Assembly: GCF_002220365.1 (NCBI RefSeq)
Contig: NZ_MTHB01000109.1
Span: 62,001-126,000 of the forward strand
Origin: Caballeronia sordidicola
GTDB taxonomy: Bacteria; Pseudomonadota; Gammaproteobacteria; Burkholderiales; Burkholderiaceae
Reading direction: 5' to 3'
DNA length: 64,000 nucleotides
Shown: positions 42,350-49,164 of the stretch, one piece after another
How the letters are laid out: each line of letters opens with the position of its first letter
Position numbering within the stretch: the stretch's first letter is position 1
The notes under the pieces: model-generated
Told to the model about the DNA's origin: nothing
The model's database searches: none
What the model saw: the letters and a program-made list of their open reading frames with translations, nothing else
Program-made: the position numbers and the translations under genes

Positions 42350-43351
42350 CTAACGTCCCTTTCGGCGGACACGCCAGATGTCGATACTGACCGCAATCAG
42401 AATGACGCAGCCGGTGATGGCTTGCTGTGCGTAGGTATCAATGTTCAGCAGCACGACGCCGTTCGCGATGATCCCCGCCAACGCTGCGCCAATAATCGCG
42501 CCCTCCACGCTGCCGGCTCCTCCGGAAAGACTTGCGCCGCCAATTGCCGCCGCCGCGATAACATCGAGTTCAGCCCCGAAACCTGATGCCGGCTCAGCCG
42601 AGACAAAGCGCGAGAAACTGACAATGCCGGCGATAGAAGCAATGAGCCCTGAAAGTGCATAGACAATGAATTTGACGCGAAAGGTGCGCACGCCACTCAG
42701 ACGCGCTGCCATCTCGTTGCCTCCGGTTGCATACACATGCCGGCCAAAACGGGTCTGACGCATCAATACGGAAAAACATATCGTCATAAAAATCATGATG
42801 ACCACTGGAAAAGGCACGAACCCGAGATACCCCTGGCCGATGAACGTGAAGCTATCGGGTACGTCGGGCGTGACCGGAACGCCTTTGGTGATCATGTACA
42901 TCAAGCCCCGTCCAATGCTCAAAGTGCCCAGCGTGGCAATGAAGGGCGGCAGCTGGATCCAGGTGACCAGAAATCCATTGAAACAGCCGACTGCGAGTCC
43001 CACGAATAGTCCCGCAAACACCGCCGGGACAGGGCCTGACCCGTGCTGAAAAGCAAGCGCCGTCACGAGCGATGACAGGCCCATCACGGAACCCACCGAC
43101 AGATCGATACCGCCCGTGATGATGACGAGCATCATGCCTATGGACATGATGGCAATCAGCGAAAATGACCTGAACACGCCCATCAGGTTGTTCGTCGTCA
43201 GGAAATAGGGAGAGAAAACGCTGATCAGGATTCCGACCAACAGCAATACCGAAAAAATATTCAACTCGCGGATCTTGAGCCAGCCACGCAGCGTGTCGGA
43301 AAGACGCGTCTGGATGGGTTGCGGATCCTCTTTGGACGATATTGCAGCCAC
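42350..43351 (-). CDS. Sugar ABC transporter permease, RbsC family
   Basis: 333 aa with about ten membrane segments; GGIDLSVGSVMGL motif and GGASLSGGAGSVEGA near the C-terminus. The start is GTG at 43351, fixed by AAGGAG six bases upstream; no ATG fits as well. First gene of the ABC operon, 209 bp from the divergent epimerase gene with two Crp-type sites between them. Confidence 0.9.
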   Translation of the reverse strand: MAAISSKEDPQPIQTRLSDTLRGWLKIRELNIFSVLLLVGILISVFSPYFLTTNNLMGVFRSFSLIAIMSIGMMLVIITGGIDLSVGSVMGLSSLVTALAFQHGSGPVPAVFAGLFVGLAVGCFNGFLVTWIQLPPFIATLGTLSIGRGLMYMITKGVPVTPDVPDSFTFIGQGYLGFVPFPVVIMIFMTICFSVLMRQTRFGRHVYATGGNEMAARLSGVRTFRVKFIVYALSGLIASIAGIVSFSRFVSAEPASGFGAELDVIAAAAIGGASLSGGAGSVEGAIIGAALAGIIANGVVLLNIDTYAQQAITGCVILIAVSIDIWRVRRKGR

Positions 43352-43413
43352 CGATGTCTCCTTGATTTATTTCTCGTTGAGGAAGATCGTAGGTGGTCGT
43401 CCTCCATCGTGTC

Positions 43414-43429
43414 TGTGACGAACGTCATA
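43414..43429. promoter_or_regulatory. Crp-type operator TGTGA-N6-TCATA
   Basis: Nine of ten consensus half-site bases of TGTGA-N6-TCACA. It sits 62 bp upstream of the permease start. The flanking 12 bases TCTGTGACGAAC are repeated in inverted orientation at 43478-43489. Confidence 0.65.
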
Positions 43430-43471
43430 CATTGGTGTCGGGGTTGTCCCTGACGAGTGTCGATGCATGAC

Positions 43472-43487
43472 TATGAAGTTCGTCACA
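43472..43487. promoter_or_regulatory. Crp-type operator TATGA-N6-TCACA
   Basis: Mirror-image partner of the site at 43414-43429, 74 bp upstream of the epimerase start. The two sites are centred 58 bp apart and point at the two divergent transcription units. Confidence 0.65.
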
Positions 43488-43560
43488 GATGCAGCGGCTA
43501 CCCGGAGGTAACATCAGGTTCTAAAGTCGAGCCCCGACAATCAGACCAGGAGTACAACGT

Positions 43561-44454
43561 ATGACGAAGAGAGTAATAGTGACCGGCGGCAGCGGGCTTG
43601 CTGGAAAGTGGGTAGTCGAAGATCTCGTCGCGCATGGTTATGAAGTGTTGAATCTCGACCGCGTACCCATGGCAAAGCCCATAGCTCGTACCTTGATCAC
43701 CGACCTTACCGACGCAGGCCAGGTTTTCAACGCGCTGGCATCGAGTACCGTGCTAAAAGAGTTCGACGACGATCTCGAGCCCAAGCCCATTGACGCGATC
43801 GTCCATTTTGCGGCCATCCCAAGGATACTCATCACCACCGACAACGAGGTGTTCCGGATCAACGTGATGGCGACGTACAACGTGCTCGACGCCGCATCGA
43901 AGCTGGGTATCAAGAAGGTTATCGTTGCTTCGAGCGAGACAACCTATGGTGTTGTGTTTGCCCACCGGCACCGAGACCCTGAATACTTTCCGCTGGACGA
44001 GCAATATCCAGTCGATCCGATGGACAGCTATGCCATGTCGAAAGTGATCAACGAGGTCACCGCCAAGGCGTTTCATGCGCGCACAGGCGCAGATATTTAT
44101 TGCTTGCGAATTGGTAACGTACTTGATCCCATCGACTATCAGAAATTTCCGGCGTGGTTCAAGGACCCGGGACTGCGTAAGCGGATTGCGTGGAGTTATA
44201 TCGACGGACGCGATCTGGCGACAGCGTGCCGGCTCGGCATCGAAAAGGACGGGCTTGGCTTTGAAGTCATGAATGTCGCAGCTGACGACGTATCTTCTGA
44301 CCAGCCGACGGCAGAACTGTTGAAACAGTTTTATCCCAATGTGCCCGTCAAGAAGCAGCTTGGAGAATTCGAGACCCTGTTGAGCAACGAGAAACTGAAG
44401 AGGCTGCTCGGCTGGCAGCAGAACTATCGGTGGAGGGAGCAGGTTCCTCAATAG
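43561..44454 (+). CDS. NAD-dependent epimerase/dehydratase-family dehydrogenase
   Basis: 297 aa extended SDR. NAD motif GGSGLAG (9-15), Ser in ASSETTYG (124-125 region) and Tyr157-x3-Lys161 (YAMSK) form the active site. Length and motif set resemble uronate dehydrogenases and D-erythronate dehydrogenase (DenD) more than nucleotide-sugar epimerases. AGGAG lies eight bases upstream of the ATG. Divergent from a sugar ABC operon with shared Crp-type sites, so it probably oxidises the imported sugar acid or sugar; substrate not proven. Confidence 0.87.
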   Translation: MTKRVIVTGGSGLAGKWVVEDLVAHGYEVLNLDRVPMAKPIARTLITDLTDAGQVFNALASSTVLKEFDDDLEPKPIDAIVHFAAIPRILITTDNEVFRINVMATYNVLDAASKLGIKKVIVASSETTYGVVFAHRHRDPEYFPLDEQYPVDPMDSYAMSKVINEVTAKAFHARTGADIYCLRIGNVLDPIDYQKFPAWFKDPGLRKRIAWSYIDGRDLATACRLGIEKDGLGFEVMNVAADDVSSDQPTAELLKQFYPNVPVKKQLGEFETLLSNEKLKRLLGWQQNYRWREQVPQ

Positions 44455-44510
44455 GCCGCCAGCTACGTCCACGTTGGACGATCAAGCGGCTCCCAGTCCG
44501 TGCAAAGGCA

Positions 44511-44538
44511 TTCCGACCGCGCAAGCGTGCGGTCGGAA
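44511..44538. terminator. Bidirectional hairpin terminator candidate
   Basis: Ten-base perfect stem TTCCGACCGC / GCGGTCGGAA with an 8-nt loop, between the convergent epimerase (stop 44454) and aminotransferase (stop 44600) genes. Followed by GAATTT rather than a long T-run. Confidence 0.7.
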
Positions 44539-44599
44539 GAATTTGTCGAATAGACAAGACGACTATCAACATTGAAGGCGAGTGAACATTCACGCCCGC

Positions 44600-45700
44600 T
44601 CAGCCCCGCAAAGCCGTGGAGATGCCCTTGAGCCCCGCTTCCAGCTCCGCGCGGGCCGGCCAGCCATACCCAAGCCTGAAGTACCGGTCGGACATCTCGA
44701 ACCAGTGACCCGGACCCACGTAGGTCCCCTGCTCTTCGATCAGCCGGCGATAAAACGCGTCGGTCCCGCCTATGGGTTCGGATCGCATGCGCGGAAAGCA
44801 AACCACACCGCCCGCGGGCTCGACCCATTCAAGCAGATCCTCGCCTGCGATCCAGTCGCTCACGATTTGGAGACGCTTGCGCATTTCGGTGAGCGTCGGT
44901 ACCAGAATGGCCGGCCTGTTCGACAGAATCTGCTCGCCCACCCATTCGTCGATAACGCTGCCGCAAATGCTGATCTGCTCCTTCGCCGCAAGAAAGAGCT
45001 CCAGCAGCCGCGCATCCTTCGCGACGATCCATCCAAGCCGCAGGCCCGGGGCTCCATACGCCTTCGACAACGAGGACACGCTGATGACGTGCGAACCCAG
45101 CGATGCCGCGAGCGGCAATAATTTGCCGTACGAAAGATCGCGATAGGTCTCGTCCACCAGCAGGTAGCAGCCGCTTCTCCGCGCAAGGTCCACGAGTGCG
45201 TGCAACTCGGCCTCGGAAACCACGACGCCCGTGGGATTGTGCGGGCAGGTGACGCTGATCACCTTCGTGCGGGGCGTGATCGCCGCGGCGAGCTTGTCGA
45301 AATCGATTGCGAAGGACTCCTCGAAAAGAAGATCGATATGCGTGATGTCGCAGCCGATCGCCTTCGGCGTTTCCAGATTCGTCGCATAGTTTGGGCGGAC
45401 CACGACCAGATGGTCGCCCGCGCCGAGGAGCGCCGTGGTGATGATAAAGAGCGCCCCTGCCGCGCCCGTTGTGATCAGGACATCGTTGACGCCGAGCCCC
45501 GAGCTTTCGCCGGCGATCAGCGAACGCAAGGCCGGGCTGCCCCGATGCTCACCGTAGAGCAGCTTCAGGTCGGGCACCTGCAGATTCAGGCCAGAAAGAG
45601 TCTGGTCGGCAATCGAGCTCTCCGACAGGTTGTATTGAATGCGCCCATACCCGAACTCCTCGGGAGACTCGACTTCGATGGGCATCCGGACGTATTTCAT
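44600..45700 (-). CDS. PLP-dependent aminotransferase, class I/II
   Basis: 366 aa fold-type I enzyme. HNPTG (154-158), Asp183 in VDETYRDLSY (182-191), Schiff-base Lys213 in SLSKAYG and RLGW (221-224) are all conserved. Slightly short for AspC (~396), close to the aminotransferases found in amino-acid-derived or MocR-linked pathways. GGAGAGAGGC precedes the ATG. An 18-bp palindrome lies 58-75 bp upstream, matching one upstream of the adjacent LuxR gene. Amino donor and acceptor unknown. Confidence 0.88.
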   Translation of the reverse strand: MKYVRMPIEVESPEEFGYGRIQYNLSESSIADQTLSGLNLQVPDLKLLYGEHRGSPALRSLIAGESSGLGVNDVLITTGAAGALFIITTALLGAGDHLVVVRPNYATNLETPKAIGCDITHIDLLFEESFAIDFDKLAAAITPRTKVISVTCPHNPTGVVVSEAELHALVDLARRSGCYLLVDETYRDLSYGKLLPLAASLGSHVISVSSLSKAYGAPGLRLGWIVAKDARLLELFLAAKEQISICGSVIDEWVGEQILSNRPAILVPTLTEMRKRLQIVSDWIAGEDLLEWVEPAGGVVCFPRMRSEPIGGTDAFYRRLIEEQGTYVGPGHWFEMSDRYFRLGYGWPARAELEAGLKGISTALRG

Positions 45701-45757
45701 AAGCCTCTCTCCACGTAAATGAAGGGCTTATCGTGACAGCCGGTCAAGCGCGCCGCC

Positions 45758-45775
45758 ATCCCTCCAGGGAGGGAT
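45758..45775. promoter_or_regulatory. 18-bp palindrome upstream of the aminotransferase gene
   Basis: ATCCCTCC-AG-GGAGGGAT, perfect 8-bp arms. A closely similar element (GCCCCTCC-CG-AGGGGGAT) lies upstream of the LuxR gene at 46601-46618, suggesting sites for one regulator. Confidence 0.6.
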
Positions 45776-45797
45776 CGGCTTGGCGCGTGCGAGCCGT

Positions 45798-46553
45798 TCA
45801 GCCGAGCTGCCTGTTCAGGGCGAACAACTCGGCAAGCGAACCGACGCCGAGCTTGCGAAAGATCTGCTTGCGATGATCCTTCACCGTATAACGACTGATG
45901 CCAAGACGAAGCGCGATCGCCTCAGAGCTGCAACCGATCAGCAGCATCCCTGCAATTTCTGCCTCCCGCCGCGATAACAGCGCCATCAGCGCCGTCGCAG
46001 CGTGCGCCGACGGCCCGCTCAGCTCGGACTGCCGGCCGAACGCCGCCGCCATCGGCGCACCGAGGGCCGCCAGATCGTGCAGCTTGGCGGCGGACAACCT
46101 GCGCGTCCCGCGTTCGCGGTAGAAACTGAGCTCGACCACGCCGCCATACGCCCCGAAGTAAAGCCCGATTTCCTCCATTCGCGCAGGCCATCCCACCGTG
46201 CGGTAGCCGAGTTCCTCATCCTCGCTCCTGATGAGATACGGCCGCACGTTTTCACCGATGCCTTGCGCTCCGATCGCATAGTCGCGCGCACGAAATGCGC
46301 CAGAATGGGTGAAGGACTGGAGCACCGGATTCAGGTGATGCGTCACGACGACGTAGTTCCGGATTCCCTGTGTGCTGTGCGCCGCGTCGAAGTTATCGAA
46401 CATGACGCCTGGGTTGTCGTCCCGCCGGTGAACGACGACCGCCGCCAGCTCGAAGCCGAGCCAGTCGAGAACGGACCGTGCCGTTACCGCGGCGAAATCG
46501 GGGTTGCCGATCGCGCCGATGACGCGCGCAAGGATAGCGGTCTGCGCTTGCAT
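45798..46553 (-). CDS. LuxR-type helix-turn-helix transcriptional regulator
   Basis: 251 aa from the ATG at 46553. The C-terminal GerE-type domain (LLSRREAEIAGMLLIGCSSEAI then ALRLGISRYTVKDHRKQIFRKL) is clear. The N-terminal ~180 residues contain FAAVTARSVLDWLGFELAAV and may be a GAF-like sensor; no acyl-homoserine-lactone-binding or receiver domain is seen. A frame open to 46682 exists, but the palindrome at 46601-46618 would then be inside the gene. Divergent from an SDR gene and upstream of the aminotransferase gene. Confidence 0.85.
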   Translation of the reverse strand: MQAQTAILARVIGAIGNPDFAAVTARSVLDWLGFELAAVVVHRRDDNPGVMFDNFDAAHSTQGIRNYVVVTHHLNPVLQSFTHSGAFRARDYAIGAQGIGENVRPYLIRSEDEELGYRTVGWPARMEEIGLYFGAYGGVVELSFYRERGTRRLSAAKLHDLAALGAPMAAAFGRQSELSGPSAHAATALMALLSRREAEIAGMLLIGCSSEAIALRLGISRYTVKDHRKQIFRKLGVGSLAELFALNRQLG

Positions 46554-46600
46554 TTGGGAATCCCATTGTGGCTGCGGCAAAATTGAACTGACTGTCGGCA

Positions 46601-46618
46601 GCCCCTCCCGAGGGGGAT
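46601..46618. promoter_or_regulatory. 18-bp palindrome in the luxR-SDR divergent region
   Basis: GCCCCTCC-CG-AGGGGGAT, 48 bp from the LuxR start and 105 bp from the SDR start. It shares the RYCCCTCC-N2-RGRGGGAT pattern with 45758-45775. Confidence 0.6.
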
Positions 46619-46722
46619 GCCCGAATGATCGAAGACGTGACACGATCATGGCGTGGGCGCGGCGACATTGGCACCGCTCCATTCATTGTTACTGTACACA
46701 AGACCGGAAAGGAATTCTTGCC

Positions 46723-47481
46723 ATGCTAGTGGATCTATCAGGAACGCACGTACTGGTGACCGGCGCAAGCCGCGGTATCGGCGCGGCCATCGCCCGTAGG
46801 CTCGGCGCGTCGGGCGCACGGGTTGCCGTGCATTATCGCGGGAACAGGGACGCCGCCGAAGCGCTCGCCACGGAAATCGGCCACGGCGCGGCGACGTTTG
46901 GCGCCGACCTCACGTCCTCCGCTGCCGTCGCAAACCTCTGGACAGACGTGCAGGCCGAGTTTGGCAAGCTCGACGCGCTGGTGAACAATGCGGGCATCGC
47001 GATCGAATCGCCGCTCGCTTTGGCAACCGGCGACTGGCTCGCTCACTGGAACCAGACCATGGCGGTCAATCTCACGGCGACCGGACTGTTGAGCCGCGCC
47101 GCCATCGCACATTTTCAGACCCGAGGCGGCGGCCGGATCGTCAACATCGCCTCGAGAGCCGCATTTCGCGGCGACCAGCCCGACTACCTCGCGTACGCAG
47201 CCTCCAAAGCCGGCGTGGTCGCGCTGACCCGCTCTATTGCGCGCGGTTTCGGCAAGGCCGGCATCAAGGCTTTCACGCTCGCGCCCGGATTCACGCGCAC
47301 CGAGATGGCGCAGGCATTCATCGATCAATATGGCGAAGATTACGCCACCAGTGACATCGCTCTTGATCGCCTGACCGAGCCCGGCGATATTGCGCCGACC
47401 GTCGCATTCCTGCTCAGCGGTCTTGCCGACCACGCCACCGGCTCGACCATCGACCTGAACGCGGCCTCCTACGTGCACTGA
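46723..47481 (+). CDS. Short-chain dehydrogenase/reductase (FabG-like)
   Basis: 252 aa. Start at ATG 46723 gives the expected N-terminus (MLVDLSGTHVLVTGASRGIG) with AAAGGAA upstream; the frame is open to 46504 but that part is antisense to the LuxR gene. NNAG, Ser in NIASRAA and Tyr-x3-Lys (YAASK) are conserved. Divergent from the LuxR gene and probably under the same control as the aminotransferase; an amino-alcohol or oxoacid pathway is possible. Confidence 0.9.
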   Translation: MLVDLSGTHVLVTGASRGIGAAIARRLGASGARVAVHYRGNRDAAEALATEIGHGAATFGADLTSSAAVANLWTDVQAEFGKLDALVNNAGIAIESPLALATGDWLAHWNQTMAVNLTATGLLSRAAIAHFQTRGGGRIVNIASRAAFRGDQPDYLAYAASKAGVVALTRSIARGFGKAGIKAFTLAPGFTRTEMAQAFIDQYGEDYATSDIALDRLTEPGDIAPTVAFLLSGLADHATGSTIDLNAASYVH

Positions 47482-47497
47482 TAGTGCGGTTCCTTGA

Positions 47498-47524
47498 GCC
47501 GCGTACCGCATGACGGTACGCGGC
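47498..47524. terminator. Bidirectional hairpin terminator candidate
   Basis: Eleven-base perfect stem GCCGCGTACCG / CGGTACGCGGC with loop CATGA, in the 67-bp gap between the convergent SDR and porin genes. Confidence 0.75.
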
Positions 47525-47548
47525 GTGTCGCGCACATTTGCCGCTCAA

Positions 47549-48748
47549 TCAGAACTTGTGACGGATACCGACGATCAACGCCGTCTGCACGTTGGTCGAC
47601 GAGTTGCTCAGGTTGCTGATTGCCGCGACCGCCGTTTTCCCGGTCGAATCTTTTCCGCTCGCGTGCTGGTAGATGCCGACCAGATACAGGTCCGTACGCA
47701 CGGAGAGCGCATAGTTTGCCGCGAGATTGACTTGGCTGTAGATGGCACCGGAAATGCTGCCGATCGAGCTGCCGCGTGTGTAGGTGTAGGCGGTGCCGAC
47801 CTGCAAGGCCGGCGTCACCAGATAAGCCAGGTTGATTTCACCGATGTTGAAGGTCGCGGTGCCCGTGAGCTTCTGCGGATTGAGGCCCGCGCCTGCTTCA
47901 GCGCCGATGTCCTTGAACTGGACGTTGCTGTACACGCCGCCAATGGTCGCATTGCCGACCTTGTACGCGGCGCCCGCCGAGACGACTTGCCATGTATGCG
48001 CCGACGCGAACCCGCTATACACCGGGCTGGACATATTAAGCGCCGAGGTCGACGTCGGCGAGTTCGCGCTGGGATTCGTACCAAAGACCGAGAAGTTCGG
48101 GTCGCGCGCGTTTTCATATGACACGCCGAGCGCCAGCGGACCATTGTCGTAGCCCGCGCCAACGGCATATATCTGGTCCTGCGTGAATTCACCCGCCTTG
48201 CCGCCGAAGCTGTAGAAGCCGCCGAAGCTCAGGCCGCCATAGTTGGGGCTGGCGTACTTGATCGAGTTGTTGATCCGGTTGGTGTTGTCGAGGTTGTCCA
48301 TGTCGCCCGGATGCGAGCCGTATATGCTGCCCCACTCTTTCAGCGTCACCAGCTTTTCGGCGTTGCCCGACTCGAAGCTGCCGACATAGTCGCCGAGCAA
48401 GTCGTATTGGCGCCCGAGCGTCACCGTGCCCATGGAACTCGCCAGCCCCACGTAAGCCTTGCGGCCGAACTCCGCACCGCCCTGGCCGAGCGTGCCGTTG
48501 TCGATGTTGAAGCCGCCTTCCAGGCGGAAGATGGCCTTCAACCCGCCGCCCAGGTCCTCCGAGCCGATCAAGCCCCAACGATCGCCCTGCAGGTTGCCGG
48601 AACCCAATTCGTACTGGCGGCTACCCTTTGAATTCGAATTGAACACGAAGCCATTGTCGAGGAGCCCGTAGAGAGTCACCGAACTTTGAGCGTGTGCAAC
48701 GCCGTACACCGACATGCACGCGGCAATTCCCAGGATTTGTTTCTTCAT
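47549..48748 (-). CDS. Outer-membrane porin, OmpC/Gram-negative porin family
   Basis: 399 aa from the ATG at 48748. Signal peptide MKKQILGIAACMSVYGVAHA, then QSSVTLYGLLDNGF, the hallmark of beta-proteobacterial trimeric porins; the repeated Gly/aromatic beta-strand pattern continues to a C-terminal Phe (IVGIRHKF) needed for BAM recognition. The extra N-terminal open frame (to 48892) is not coding. A long 416-bp upstream region suggests regulated expression. Confidence 0.93.
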   Translation of the reverse strand: MKKQILGIAACMSVYGVAHAQSSVTLYGLLDNGFVFNSNSKGSRQYELGSGNLQGDRWGLIGSEDLGGGLKAIFRLEGGFNIDNGTLGQGGAEFGRKAYVGLASSMGTVTLGRQYDLLGDYVGSFESGNAEKLVTLKEWGSIYGSHPGDMDNLDNTNRINNSIKYASPNYGGLSFGGFYSFGGKAGEFTQDQIYAVGAGYDNGPLALGVSYENARDPNFSVFGTNPSANSPTSTSALNMSSPVYSGFASAHTWQVVSAGAAYKVGNATIGGVYSNVQFKDIGAEAGAGLNPQKLTGTATFNIGEINLAYLVTPALQVGTAYTYTRGSSIGSISGAIYSQVNLAANYALSVRTDLYLVGIYQHASGKDSTGKTAVAAISNLSNSSTNVQTALIVGIRHKF

Positions 48749-49164
48749 CGCCCCACCCCAAAGATATCGTGAAATAGATAAAACACCGTGAAAACCAGGT
48801 CCTATAAGCAGGATTGCGAAGGATCGTAAGTGCGCAATTTTTGCTACGTAAGACCAGTTTTCAAGATCACGATCGATATTGAAGATCATCATTTCGCAGA
48901 CAGCGCGTGTGTGCCTGGCGCGACGGGCAACGCCCGGTGCGCGCGCGAACCGTTGTCCATAGATGATTTCCCGGGTGATCGGCTAACTCGATACCGATCA
49001 CCTGGAACGTTCTTCTCAATCGAAATTTGGACTTATACGATCGCCTTCGAGGAGTGTCGGCGGGTGTGATGTTTTTGCGGAGGCGCATCCTAGTAATGCA
49101 TGCTCGACCAAGGAGAGCGGTGGACGCTCGAGCGCTTGGCGACACAGTGGGAAAGCAACTAGAT
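48749..49164. other. Intergenic region upstream of the porin gene
   Basis: 416 bp between the phytochrome stop and porin start. It must hold the porin promoter; a TATAGG-like -10 element lies near 48804 on the minus strand. A small CGGGC/GCCCG stem lies near 48923. No gene recognised. Confidence 0.4.
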
